DNA from: Codonopsis lanceolata | Taxonomy: Eukaryota; Streptophyta; Magnoliopsida; Asterales; Campanulaceae | Assembly (NCBI GenBank): GCA_013146195.2 | Contig: CM028380.1 | Span: forward strand, 81,641,128-81,705,127 | DNA: 64,000 bases | Reading direction: 5' to 3' | Part shown: piece after piece, positions 12,111 to 24,055 of the stretch | How the letters are laid out: every line of letters starts with the position of its first letter | Position numbering within the stretch: position 1 is the stretch's first letter | Notes under the pieces: model-generated | Database searches by the model: none | What the model saw: only the letters and a program-made list of their open reading frames with translations | Told to the model about the DNA's origin: nothing | Translations under genes and position numbers: made by a program

Positions 12111-12448
12111 AAAGCTCAAGAAACAGAGATTTCAAAGAACTTTCTTAAGCGGAGAGGTTGGGTGTTCGAGCCTCAGAGATACCCCTGACTTTCAACTCTA
12201 CCAATAGAGATCGGGTGTTAACTCTTCCAGGCATCGTTGTTGTTAAAGCCTTATCCAAAGGCCCCATTTAGCTACTCACTTATTCAAAGCCTCACCAGAG
12301 GCACCATTTGTTCGAGCCACACCAAAGGCATCATATATATATAATTGTAGCCTTTCAAGGCATTAAAAAATAATTAAAAAATTAAGGGTTGGGGTACGGT
12401 CTATGTCCCCTCCAACCTTGTAAAAAAAAAAAAAAAAAAGCTCAAGAA
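12111..12448 (+). mobile_element. SINE-like retroposon with poly(A) and 12-bp target duplication
   Basis: A 12-bp direct repeat AAAGCTCAAGAA occurs at 12111-12122 and 12437-12448. Between the copies is about 315 bp ending in an 18-base A run (12422-12439). Near its 5' end, GGTGTTCGAGCCTC (12162-12175) resembles a polymerase III B box. A 3' poly(A), long target duplication and Pol III-like box together fit a plant SINE. No clear A box is seen, so the 5' end may be truncated or diverged. It has no coding capacity; LINE machinery would mobilise it in trans. Confidence 0.7.
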
Positions 12449-13501
12449 TGAGATATTTGGAAGGAAATGACAAGTTGCCTTTGATTAAGCATTTGTTTTT
12501 GAGTTATGATGACAAAGAGTATTTGCAAAGGCAGCAATCCCCTAAAGAGCTAACCAACCTAATGATTGAGTGTCCTACAAACACAACATTCCAAGGACAA
12601 TACAACGGCGTATCTACCACAAGACAAGACTCAGAAGAATATTTAAGCTCTATATATACATTGTCAAGTTGATTACAGCCGAGCTAGCTAGTTAAACAAT
12701 CCTGAATTAATCTTGTTTTCAAGGAGATACACATACTATGAACATATCATGTGTCGCTAACCTAACGGAGATTATATTGTATTCAATTAATACTATTAGT
12801 CACTTAAATACTACTATGCTAAGCTGTATTACACTATAATTACAACCGCTTGATCACACATTTGACATCCATCATGAACTCATTAGTTGTTTAACAAAAA
12901 TCTCCAACATGCGCTTTTGAATCGAATTTAGGGCAAAGCACTTGTAAGTTGTAACCATAGCAGCACAGCACCTAAACAAATGATCCGTTCTTAAACTGAA
13001 CAGGAAATACCTTTACCAGTATAAAATCCATCTTCCATTCCCGTATATACATGACTTGCATTCTCCAAAACCAACAAACAGCTTCCTGTAACAAGTAAAA
13101 CCCTTTAAAATTTTCATTTTGTAAACATCCAAAAGTTCCATAAAAGAAGAATGCATACATCAAGTTTTACCTTTCTATGATTGTATCCCATTTTTTTACT
13201 CAATTTTGCACCATTTAAGGTCGGGTCGGGTCAGAGCAAGCTGATAATTTTTGTTATTGGAACATTTTGTCGAACATCTTTCATCCACGTGACAAAGTTC
13301 AAGTTCACATGTGCTTTTTTAATACTATGATATGATGATGATGAGTTTGAAAAGCTTGGTGTTTGAAGTTTGAACTTGAAGGATAGATGTAAATCAAAAT
13401 AATAGTAGACGGAAAACATTGAGAAAATAATTATAATTATTTCGACAAAATAGATTTGTTAAACAGCGATCAAATTATTAAGAACAACAAGTGAAAAACG
13501 A
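12449..13501. other. Intergenic; short unrecognised frame at 12448-12672
   Basis: A 74-codon plus-strand frame (12448-12672, MRYLEGNDKLPLIKHLFLSY...) directly follows the SINE. Its composition is protein-like but I do not recognise it. It could be a gene fragment or chance. The remainder to 13501 is AT-rich without a supportable gene. Confidence 0.25.
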
Positions 13502-13572
13502 TGCGCATCCGGGGAATCGAACCCCGGTCAGTACCGTGGGAGGGTACTATGATACCACTACACTAGATGCGC
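13502..13572 (-). tRNA. tRNA-Gly (anticodon CCC)
   Basis: On the minus strand the 71-nt sequence folds as a tRNA. The acceptor stem GCGCATC pairs with GATGCGC (7 of 7) and is followed by discriminator A. The D arm contains the A box TAGTGTAGTGG, the anticodon stem GTACC/GGTAC holds loop CTCCCAC (anticodon CCC, reading GGG), and the T arm CCGGGGTTCGATTCCCCGG contains a consensus B box. No intron and no encoded CCA, as expected for a nuclear plant gene. The minus-strand downstream side (13490-13501) lacks a strong T run immediately after the gene; a short one follows further on. Confidence 0.95.
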
Positions 13573-14399
13573 TAGTTGCTTGCAAACTACTGGCACAAAT
13601 TTAATTTATTATTTGTTGATACACTAAGACTTAAATAAGTAAATGACATCAATGTTTAATACTGTATTAAAACTCAAATGATATGAGTTAAACGTTGTAG
13701 TCATTGAAATTTCAAAAGTAAAAATTTAGTCACGCTTCGCTTGTGTCTATTTAAATTTTATTTGAACCCAAAAAAGTATTAAATAGTAAATACACTATCG
13801 GTATATAAAAACTAAATTCTTTTTTAAATGGACTATTCTTTCTCATAAGATTTCAAAAAATAATTTATAAGTTAGATGTTTGTTGATTTTTAAAGTATGG
13901 AAATTAATTGCATTGGATCCATGATTTTAACCACAATAAATTACTCATTGGGAATGATTAGATTACGTTCCTAAGGAGAAAGACACGAAGCCTAAGCGCC
14001 CGAAATACTATATAAATTCTCATGCTTCATAATTATTTTTTTAGCGAGTATAACTTGAAATATTGTCGTTGCTTTTTCTTAATTTATGTGCAAGGATATG
14101 GTTTGAGTTTGTATTTCTGGTAAGTTTTTTTTTTTTTTTTCATTAATAATTTTTTAAGCATTTGTCTGATTTGGATTTCTGTAAATTTTGATTTGGATCG
14201 GGTTCTGATTTCTTCATGTGTCTAAAATGTCAATTTTTTGTCATTGTATATGTTGTTGTTTTTTCATATCTAATCTAATCTAATCTAATCTATCTAATCT
14301 AATTTAACTTTAATATTATATTTACCTATAAAAGTATAGGTTGTCTCTTAGAACTTAATGTATGGACAAACCTACACATTAACTTAATACATCATCTCT
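13573..14399. other. AT-rich intergenic with TAATC microsatellite
   Basis: No gene is seen. A pentanucleotide microsatellite (TCTAA)n occupies about 14268-14303. A poly(T) run lies near 14127-14140. Confidence 0.5.
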
Positions 14400-16620
14400 C
14401 ATTAATTAAGGCCAAAAGAGTAAATTTGTCATAGGCTAATTAATTCCATTAATAATTAAATAATAGTTTGATCCTTTGACTTGTACCTATTTTAAAGTTA
14501 GGTCATACATTTTTTAATTTTATTCATTCCGTCTTGTATTTTGATTTTCTTATCAGTTTCCCCCACCTACCATTATCGTTACAAATGTCACTCAATATTT
14601 TCTAAAATGACAAAAATACATGTAATCAGTCGAGACACTAAAACTTTATTCGAAACTAAAAAATAATATGGTTTTACTTTCTTAAATATGTTCGGGAAAG
14701 ACATTATTAGATTTATATAAAAAATAGTATCTATAATAATAGAATTGTCGGTGAGTATCGAGATATTAAATAAATTTGTAGCATGTTTAGTTATTACCCA
14801 TGAATAAAATAAGAGAAATTAGTTAAGAAAATGTGTCATAATGTCAAGAAGATGAAAAAAAAACGAAGAACCATTTGATGAATTTGTGCGTTTTGTTAAG
14901 GACAATACATATAAATTTACTATGCCAAACAATAATGATTGGAAAAAATAGCCATAAATATAATAAATCACTTGTCATTAATTAAGGCCAAAAGAGTAAA
15001 TTTGTCATAGGCTAATTAATTTCATAGATAATTAAATAATAATTTGATCCCTTGACTTGTACTTATTTTAAAGTTATGTCCTATCTTTTTTAATTATATT
15101 CATTTCGTCTTATATTTTGATTTTTTTATCAGTTTCCCCTCCTACCATTATCGTTACAAATGTCGCCCAATATTTTCTAAAATGACAAAAATACCCTTAC
15201 TCAGTCGAGACAGTAAAATTTTATTCGAAACTAAAAAATAATATGGTTTTACTTTCTTAAATATGTTCAGGAAAGACATTATTAGATTTATATGAAAAAT
15301 TGTATCTATAATAATATAATTGTCGTTGAGTATCGAGATATTAAGTAAATTTGTAGCATGTTTAGTTATTACCCATAAATAAAATAAGATAAATGAGTTA
15401 AGAAAATATGTCATAATGTCAAGAAGATGAAAAAAAATATGAAGAACCATTTGATGAACTTATTCGTTTTGTTAAGGAAAATACATATAAATTTACCATG
15501 TCAAATAATAATGATTGGAAAAAAATAGACATAAATATAATAAATCACTTGTCATTAATTAAGGCCGTAAATTTGTCATAGGCTAATTAATTTCATGAAT
15601 AATTAAATAATAATTTGATCCCTTGACTTGTATTTATTTTAAAGTTAAGCCCTACATTTTTTAATTCTATTAATTCCGTCTTATATTTTGATTTTCTTAT
15701 CAGTTTCCCATCCTACCATTATCGTTATAAATGTCGCCCAATATTTTTTAAAATGACAAAAATGCCCTTACTCAGTCAAGACAGTGAAACTTTAATCGAA
15801 ACTAAAAAATAATATGGTTTTACTTTCTTAAATATGTTCGAGAAAGACATTATTAGATTTATATGAAAAATTGTATCTATAATAATAGAATTGTCGATGA
15901 GTATCGAGATATTAAACAAATTTGTAGCATGTTTAGTTATTACCCATGAATAAAATAAGAGAAATATGCTAAGAAAATGTGTCATAATGTCAAGAAGATG
16001 AAAAAAAAAATGAAGAACCATTTGATGAATTTGTGCATTTTGTTAAGGATAATACACATAAATTTATCATGTCAAACAATAATGATTAGAAAAAAATTGT
16101 CATAAATATAATAAATCACTCACCATTAATTAAAACCAAAAGAGTAAATTTGTCATAGGCTAATTAATTTCATGAATAATTAAATAATAATTTAATCCTT
16201 TGACTTGTATTTATTTTAAAGTTAGGTCCTAAATTTTTTAATTCTATTCATTTCGTCTTGTGTTTTGATTTTCTTATCAGTTTCCCCCTCCTACAATTAT
16301 CGTTACAAATATCGTCCAATATTTTCTAAAATGACAAAAATACACTTACTCAGTCGAGACACTAGAACTTTATTCGAAACTAAAAAATAATGTGGTTTTA
16401 CTTTCTTAAATATGTTCGGGAAAAACATTATTAGATTTATATGAAAAACTATATTTATAATAATAGAATTGTTGGTGAGTATCGAGATATTAAGCAAATT
16501 TTGAGCATGTTTAGTTATACTCACAAATAAAATAAGAGAAACGAGTTAAGAAAATGTGTCATAATGTCAAGAAGATGAAAAAAAATGAAGAACCATTTGA
16601 TGAATATGTGCGTTTTGTTA
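14400..16620. repeat. Tandem array, about 3.9 copies of a ~576-bp unit
   Basis: The phrase CATTAATTAAGGCC (or a close variant) recurs at 14400, 14976, 15553 and 16124, so the period is 576, 577 and 571 bp. Each unit then repeats the same order of landmarks: GTAAATTTGTCATAGGCTAA, a TCAGTTTCCC stretch, ACTTTCTTAAATATGTTC, and a purine-rich TGTCAAGAAGATGAAAAAA. The last copy stops about 55 bp short. The array is AT-rich. Minus-strand frames of 60-100 codons recur in each unit but drift independently, so I treat them as incidental. Confidence 0.9.
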
Positions 16621-17094
16621 TAAAAAAAACTAAAATCTACAATTTACTTCTTTAAATTTTCAGACTACTACAAGCAGCCTTAAAAACTATCATACTGGTT
16701 CAAAACTTATAGATATTATAAACAAAACCAATTGTAGTAATCACAAATAATTAGGTTCAAATATTTTACTCCCCTCGATAACTACGTTCCAAATCTCAAA
16801 CCACTTTTGCTCTTAACTTGCTTGCTCTTCTTCATAGGACCCGGGGTAGTTATATATGAGAATCTCTCTATTCCCCTCCCCTGGCTATCGACTTTTTTTT
16901 CTTCTACTGCAACTCTCCTTTTATTGGAAGATACTGTCACCAACCGACATCTTTTCAAGTAGACTATCCTAAAATTAATTAGATTATCTCCTTGCTTAGT
17001 AATTTAACATCGAAAGTGGATAGAAACTAAGAAATGAGAGACGTTCTAAGTAAAAAGTCCGACCAGTCGGAAGCTAGAAGATTTTGTCTACATT
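16621..17094. other. Intergenic; nothing recognised
   Basis: AT-rich sequence between the 576-bp array and the 320-bp duplication. It has no coding or mobile-element signature I can support. Confidence 0.4.
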
Positions 17095-17945
17095 TGAACA
17101 AGGCGAGGTGAATGCATTTCTTGATGGTGATGATAGTAGTATTGATGACTGTAGGCATGGTGGTGTTAAGGGCGGTGGTGGTGGCAATTGTAGGGATGAC
17201 AGTGGTAGTTTAGATGAAACACAACATTGTGAGATTTCCAAATTCTTATATTTTCAAATATCCACATGGGTTTCGGTTTCAATTTGAATATTTGAAAATT
17301 CAAAAAATTGAATTTGAGTTTATAAAAAGTGAAATTCAAAGTTGTGTGGTAATGTGTCTATAAATGATGAGTTTTGCAAATGAGTTATTTTGAAGGAAGG
17401 AGTAAAGAATTAAAAAAAGAACTTTTGGGGGGAAAATAGTTAATTTTGCCACTGTACTTTGATTAATTGTTACATTTTGCCAATGTACTATGTTTTGAGC
17501 AAAATTGTCATTATACTTTTAAAGATATATGCAATTTCGTCACTATTTCTAACTAACATCCAATTTTAACAGTGTCTTAACGGAAGCTAAATATATTTTA
17601 TTTTTCCGTTTTAGCAAAACAAGGTGAACACGTTTTTTTGTGGTAGTGACTGATGATGGCGGTGGCGGCAATTGCAGGGATGCTGGTGGTGGTGGTTAGG
17701 AGTGATGTTTAGGGGTGATTGTAAGCATGACAGTGGTGGTTTAGGTGGAATATGAAAATGTTAGTTTTCCAAATCATCAATTTTTCAAATCTTCATATGA
17801 GTTTGAGTTTCAATCTTCAAATTTGAAAATTCAAAAAAATTAATTTGAATTTGTAAATAGTGAAATTTAAAATTGTAATGGTGGTGGGTCTATAAATGAC
17901 GAGTTTTGCATATATGTTAATTTGAACGAAGGAGTAAAGAATTAG
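17095..17945. repeat. Direct duplication of a ~320-bp unit
   Basis: Segments about 17095-17420 and 17620-17945 share the same succession: ACAAGGYGA start, a GGTGGTGGTGGCAATTG-type GGT-rich patch, GATGACAGTGGTRGTTTAG, a TTTCAATTTGAATATTTGAA-like stretch, TCTATAAATGA and GAGTTTTGCA, then AAGGAGTAAAGAATTA. A third partial match (GTAATGGTGGTGGGTTTATG) is at about 18004-18030. The 67-codon frame at 17084-17287 lies in the first copy and is disrupted in the second, which argues against a conserved protein. Confidence 0.7.
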
Positions 17946-18199
17946 AGAAAAAATAAAATCAAATCAAAAATTGATTTTTGGGTTAATGGTGTTATTTGAG
18001 GTGGTAATGGTGGTGGGTTTATGAATGATGAGGTTAATGGAAGAAGGGGAATGATAAAAAAATAAACTAAATTAATTCTAAATTTTATTTTTGAGGGTAA
18101 TGCAATTTTTTAATTTTTAATTTAAATATTAGAAAAATTATAATAACTACGTTGCTAGCCTTACAACTAATTTTATAACTTTCCTTACAACTAAGACTT

Positions 18200-18674
18200 T
18201 GAAGTGCACCAAAATATTAGGCCCGAACAAGTAGTCCAAACGAGTACTCCGAAAACACACTCAGAAGATTGGGCCAAGCCCATACCCGAAAGGAGGGCCC
18301 AAGCTCAATTATGTGAAGGCATCTTATTAGTATAAATATGGGGAAACTTTCTCATATTGAGACAGGGACTTTTCCACCAACAAAACTACAGGGAACTCTC
18401 CCTCATCTCTCACTCCCGCCGATTTACAGACATATATACACACACTCCATTTTACTTTTTATCTATGATATACACAATATATACTGATTATCACACCGAA
18501 GGGTTTTGGGTGACACCCCCACCCACTCACGGTTCTTCATTTTGCAGACATTACAAGCCAGATATCCTACCGCGACGACCACCGCCTGACCACGACTCCG
18601 GCGACCCCGACATGATGTCACTTTCGGCACCCCAGACACGACACGACAAGATCACCACAATTTTGGTGTGATCA
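18200..18674 (+). repeat. 5' LTR of LARD
   Basis: It carries TATAAATA at 18331-18338 as a probable promoter TATA box, and ends at GTGTGATCA. By eye it differs from the 3' LTR at about 31 of 475 positions, mostly transitions. Confidence 0.9.
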
Positions 18675-18677
18675 GTT

Positions 18678-18692
18678 TGGTTCTGTTGCCGG
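18678..18692 (+). other. Primer binding site of LARD
   Basis: TGGTTCTGTTGCCGG starts three bases after the LTR. It resembles the plant gypsy site TGGCGCCGTTGCCGG, which I associate with tRNA-Asp priming, with three changes. Confidence 0.55.
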
Positions 18693-19465
18693 AAAACGAC
18701 TACATTTTGTTCCTCTCTAGTTTCTACTCACTAACTCCGTCATGACAGAGCTTAGTTGGGCTGCCGAAAACAATCAAAGAAGGATGTTACATCAACTTTT
18801 GGTGTGAACTGAGCTAAGAATAAGTATACAAAGCAGTAAATAAATAATATCAGAACGTGCGTCATGAAGAGACGAAGCCGGCGACACCTACATCGTCTCC
18901 ATCCGAGTTGCCACGCACCGCCAAGAGTAGCCGGACTCTTGCACGCCACCTCCACGTCGGCTGTGCAACGAACAAGAAGATATGTCCTTTACCACGCCAA
19001 AACAGAAAAGTAGTACCTCTAGAGGGTGAGCTTTGAGGAGACAAAGCTAAAGCTGCCAAGAGCACCTCCAAAGGAGGTTCCACGCGCCACCACAAGCGGC
19101 TGGAACGTCACCTTCCACTCACACCAACTACACCTCACCTTATGTCTGAACCAAAGCAATAAGAGCACTCTACCGTCATCACCGTGTATTCTCTACCGCC
19201 ATCACCGCGTATTGATGGTGCTTCATGATCAGTCATTCAGTCATCATCACCTCAACTGCTCAAAGGAAATAAGTCTCATGCTCATGTCATCCATATTCCA
19301 TACTATCACTATTGTCAGGTGTATTCCTTTCCTCAACTGCTCTCCCGTTTTTTACTCGTTCAAACTTAACACTCTATTCACTTATACACGTAACCGACAA
19401 GTCACAACTAAGTAGTCTGTCATCCCTACTTCACTCATATGACTTTGCACGATATGTATTATGGA

Positions 19466-19516
<51 letters not shown>

Positions 19517-20744
19517 TACACATATTTCATATTGTTTTGTCATTCAATCAAGAAAATTAAAATAACATAATAAAAGGATGTTGACCGACTTGTATTGAGC
19601 ATGGTTTGTAGGTGATTGACATGATAAACATTTTCACATGCACCAACTTATATCATTTGAATATACATGACTAATTAATGGAGTAAAAAATTAACTAGGA
19701 GTAAAATTATGTGTCGAGTAATAATATGACTCAATCGATTGGATGAAATATAAATTACATCGATGAGTATGATTAATTGTACGCAACTATTTGATGATAT
19801 TATATGATAACATGCTTAAGCGTCCCTCGTAATCGAGTAAAAATGTCTTCTTTCAAATTTGACAACATTATCTCAATTAAACGAACACGAGCTCGTTAGC
19901 CTCGTCAACTTAAGTATTATATTATTTAACTTTTGTCGGCGTAGCGTGACAATTAAGTGTGGTACAAGCTCACCTGCTTATGAAAAATGTGACATGCTAA
20001 TTAAGGTTGATTTATGTCAAACTATCTACTCGTCCACCATATAAAACAATTAAAAATTACTCGCAAAGAGCTCGCAAATTGCTAGTTTCAATGTTACTAG
20101 CTCGAAATAGCATGTTTAGTCTACCTATCATATGTTAGTACAACACATGCATTCTCTAAAGCTTCACACTCAAATACTTGCATCTTATAAATTCATCGTA
20201 TCTTCTAATAGCGCGACGTGTCGCCACAATGATTTATTTCCTATTCTCTCATAATAGGCTCATATTTAAATAATTTTATCTTATATGATCAATATGCTTG
20301 GATTATGACAACATTGTATGGCGAAAATATTTATGACAAAACGTGATTTTTGCATGTACAAAGATGCTCCTAAAACTTTCAGGTGCAAAACTATTACATA
20401 ATTATTTACGAGGTTACGTGCCTACCTCGCCTCGCCGAAGTCACATTCTTGGCCATGTGCCCACATTTTACTACTCGCAGTTAATAACAATCATTAACTG
20501 GGGGGCTGCTACTGAGGCATGAATAAAATAGAGATCCTTATTACTTCTCGATCTACGGTTACGCTCCTACGCTCCAGAAATGGGGGGCTACTACTACTGC
20601 TACCTACTATCACTATCACTGATGAGATCCTAAAACATCTTTGTTTATATGGCAGGGCCCAATGGTCATTATAGCTAATTTCATGGCATTTTTATTCATA
20701 TTTGCCACAGGACCAGTGACCGGGATTATTAGTGATGATATAGA
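18693..20744 (+). other. LARD 5' interior, non-coding
   Basis: About 2 kb with no gag or pol motifs. It includes an AAT microsatellite (19466-19514). Two PPT-like GGGGGGCTRCTACT motifs at 20499-20513 and 20581-20595 are unexpected in mid-element and may be relics of an older LTR junction. Confidence 0.5.
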
Positions 20745-22150
20745 CTATTACTTAGTATCTTCGCATATTATTCACGTGCCCGTGCACGCTATGCTCGCGA
20801 CAGTGCCCACGTGCCCGTGCACGCCACGCTCGCGCCAGAGGTCGAGCTTCAGATTATGCTCGCACGCCAGAGCCCGAGCCTTAGATTATTATTCTCGTAC
20901 CCACGCACGCTATGCTCGCGCCAATGCAGAGCTTCATATTATTATTATTCATGTGCCCGTGCACGCCACGCTCGTGACAGAGCTCGAGCTTCAGATTATG
21001 CTCGCACCAAAGCCCGAGCCTCAGATTATTATTATCGTGCACGCCACGCTCGCGAGCTCGAGCTTCAGATTATGCTCGCGCCAAAGCCCGAGCCTTAGAT
21101 TATTATTTTCATGCACGCCATGCTCGCGATAGAGCTCGAGCTTCAGATTATGCTCGCACTAAAGCCCGAGCCTTAGATTATTATTCTTGTGCCCATGCAC
21201 GCTATGCTCGCGCTAATGCCGAGCTTCATATTATTATTATTCACGTGCCCGTGCACGCCACGCTCGCGACAGAGTTCGAGTTTCAGATTATGCTCACGCC
21301 AAAGCTCGAGCCTCAGATTATTATTTTCGTGCACGCCACGCTCGCGCCAGAGCTCGAGCTTCAGATTATGCTCATGCCAAAGCCCGAGCCTCAAATTATT
21401 ATTTTCATGCACGCCACGCTCGTGACAGAGCTCGAGCTATAGATTATGCTCACACTAAAGCCCGAGCCTCAAATTATTATTCTCGTGCCTATGCACGCTA
21501 TGCTCGCGCCAATGCCGAGCTTCATATTATTATTATTCTCGTGTCCGCGCACGCTATGCTCACGCCAACGCCGAGCTTCATATTATTATTATTCACATGC
21601 ACATGCACACCACGCTCGCGCCAGAGCTCGAGCTTCAGATTATGTTCGCGCCAAAGATCGAGCCTCAGACTATTATTCACGTGCCCGTGCACGCCACGCT
21701 CGCGACAGAGCTCGAGCTTCAGATTATGCTTGCGCCAAAGCCCGAGCCTCAGACTATTATTCACGTGCTCGTACGCACGCCTTCGCTGCGAGCTCGAGCT
21801 TCAGATTATGCTTGCGCCAAAGCCCGAGCCTCAGATTATTATTTTCATGCACGCCACGCTCGCGACAGAGCTCGAGCTTCAGATTATGCTCGCGCTAAAG
21901 CTCGAGCCTCATATTATTATTCTCGTGCACGTGCACGTTATGCTCGCACCAATGTCGAGCTTCATATTATTATTATTCACGTGCACGTGCACGCCACGCT
22001 TGCGCCAGATCTCGAGCTTCAGATTATGCTCACGCCAAAGCCCGAGCCTCAGATTATTATTTTCGTGCACGCCATGCTCGCAACAGAGCTCGAGCTTCAG
22101 ATTATGCTCGTGCCAGAGCCTGAGCCTTAGATTATTATTTCTCGCGTCCG
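20745..22150 (+). repeat. LARD tandem array 1 (~75-80-bp units, variable)
   Basis: About twenty units built from two related halves: CACGCCACGCTCGCG...GAGCTCGAGCTTCAGATTATG and CTCGCGCCAAAGCCCGAGCC.TCAGATTATTATT. Unit lengths read as about 78, 74, 84 and a short 56-bp variant (CACGCTATGCTCGCGCCAATGC...CATATTATTATTATT), giving a higher-order pattern. Several open frames run through it on both strands because the units lack stops. They encode only RARASDY- or SSSFRLCSRQ-type repeats and are artefacts of the array. Confidence 0.9.
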
Positions 22151-22409
22151 AGCACACTACGCTCACGCCTATGCCTAAGCTGCTGATTATATTTCATACA
22201 TGTGCACGTCGAGCTTTACATTATGCTCCCCACTCGAGTTTACTCATGGCCGGGCTGAGCTCTATATTGTCCTCCCGTTCACTTGCGGTTGAGTTGTACA
22301 CCGCGCCTACTTGCGCTTATGCTCCCCGCTCGAGTTTACTCAGGGTTGAGCTCTATATTGTCCTCCCGCTCGAGTCCATTACGCGTCTGCTTACGCTTCA
22401 TATTTCGAC

Positions 22410-22690
22410 CGAGACCTAGCTTCTATGAATGTTTAGCACGTTACGCTCCCTTAGCGTCCATCATGCTTTCATCAGCATTTGCGGCTACACTCGACATGAG
22501 CTTCATATGGTGCTCCAGCTCAGCATCATAGTTACTCTCGGTACGAGCTTCTATCAGTATTTAGCACGTTAAGCTCCCCTAGCGTCCATCATGCTTTCAT
22601 CACCATTTGCGGCTACACTCGACATGAGCTTCATATTGCGCTCCAGCTCGGCATTGCAGTTACGCTCGACATGAGCTATATATCTCGCTC
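22410..22690 (+). repeat. LARD tandem array 2 (~137-bp unit, 2 copies)
   Basis: The segment beginning AGCTTCTATGAATGTTTAGC at about 22419 recurs at about 22549 (AGCTTCTATCAGTATTTAGC). Both run through CGTCCATCATGCTTTCATCA and GCGGCTACACTCGACATGAG. The two copies are close to identical apart from scattered substitutions. Confidence 0.75.
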
Positions 22691-22740
22691 CATCTTGGCA
22701 CAGACATTTCTCTTAGTACCTTGCGGTTCAAGGTCACTTT

Positions 22741-23015
22741 ATTTGGGGTCTTAATGCCTCATACCTATCCTCCTCGCCAAGCCAAGAAAAGGCCAGGCTC
22801 TAATGCCTCATACATATGCTCCTCGCCAAGCCGAGGAGAGGCCAGGCTCTAATGCCTCATACCTATTTGCCTCTTTAGGACGCCGAGGAGAGACTAGGCT
22901 CCTAGCGCCTCATACATATTTGTCTCCTTGCTAAGCCGAGGAGAGACCAGGCTTCTAGCGCCTCATACATATTTGCTTCCTTGGTAAGCCAAGGAGAGAC
23001 CAGGCTCTAATGCCT
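22741..23015 (+). repeat. LARD tandem array 3 (~60-65-bp unit, ~4.5 copies)
   Basis: Units contain the phrase AATGCCTCATACATAT, then CTCCTCGCCAAGCCGAGGAG, then AGGCCAGGCTC. CTCCTCG-N-CGAGGAG is itself an imperfect dyad. Later units change TAATGCC to TAGCGCC. Confidence 0.75.
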
Positions 23016-23149
23016 CTAAATACCTACTGCATCCACATGAGCATTTCATACATATTTACAAGTTACTACATACATGCATCCTCCATTCATCATTGCATAA
23101 ACATAAAAACAAGCTTCTAGTGCCTCTCTCAGTACCTTGTGGTTCAAGG

Positions 23150-23825
23150 TCACTTTCTTACAGTACCTTGTGGTTTATGGCCTCATGGCTCGATTTTCCT
23201 AAAGGTCCTCCCACGCCGAGGATAGATCTTATTATGGCCTTATGGCTCGCTTTCTTGAAGGTCCTCCCCTCGCCGAGGATAGATCTTATTATGGTCTTAT
23301 GGCTCGCTTTCTTGAAGGTCCTCGCCACACCGAGGATAAATCTTATTATGGCCTTATGGCTCGATTTTCCCGAATGTCCTCGCCACGCCGAGGATAAATC
23401 TTATTATGGCCTTATGGCTCACTTTCTTGAAGGTCCTCGCCACGCCGAGGATAAATCTTATTATGGCCTTATGGCTCGATTTTCCTGAAGGTCCTCGCCA
23501 CGCCGAGGATAAATCTTATTATGGCCTTATGGCTCGATTTTCCTAAAGGTCCTCGCCACGCCGAGGATAAATCTTATTATGACTTTAGGGCTCGATTTTC
23601 CTGAAGGTCCTCGCCACGCCGAGGATAAATCTTATTATGGCCTTATGGCTCGATTTTCCTGAAGGTCCTCGCCTCGCCGATGATCAATCTTATTAAGGCC
23701 TTATGGCTCGTTTTCTTGAAGATCTTCGTCACACCGAGGAGAGATCTTATTATGGCCTCATGGTTCGATTTTCTTGAAGGTCCTCGCCACGCCGAGGATA
23801 AATTTTATTATGGCCTTATGTCGAT
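23150..23825 (+). repeat. LARD tandem array 4 (~58-bp unit, ~11 copies)
   Basis: Units read CGCCGAGGATAAATCTTATT, ATGGCCTTATGGCTCGATTT and TCCTGAAGGTCCTCGCCA. The GCCGAG landmark recurs at 23215, 23272, 23330, 23387, 23445 and so on to about 23796. Frames change from unit to unit because the period is not a multiple of three. Confidence 0.85.
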
Positions 23826-24038
23826 GACTACATATCTTATTTGCATACCTATTCTCGCCAGCTGAGGTCTAAAATGCCAATCAAGGATCAATTATACACA
23901 AAGTTTACCCGTCAAGGTTCAAAAGTTAGCTACATAAACTCTTTTGGAATTCAAAGCAAAATCTCAAAACCCTCAGCATCACAAGAAAAAACTACAAGCA
24001 GATTATACTTCTTACCCTCGATATCAGCCACGACGGAT

Positions 24039-24055
24039 AAGGAGTAGGGGGCTAC
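24039..24055 (+). other. Polypurine tract of LARD
   Basis: AAGGAGTAGGGGGCTAC immediately precedes the right LTR start TGAAG, as expected for plus-strand priming in a gypsy-type element. Confidence 0.7.

Noticed and set aside
15154..16524. Three similar minus-strand frames of 73-98 codons suggesting a tandem gene family
   Set aside because: They follow the 576-bp satellite unit, are Ile/Phe/Asn-rich, lack promoter or conserved motif, and differ by frame-damaging changes.
20641..22419. Long open frames (up to 292 codons) on both strands in the LARD
   Set aside because: They are products of stop-free tandem units; the translated text is only the repeat unit in different frames, with no gag-like motif.
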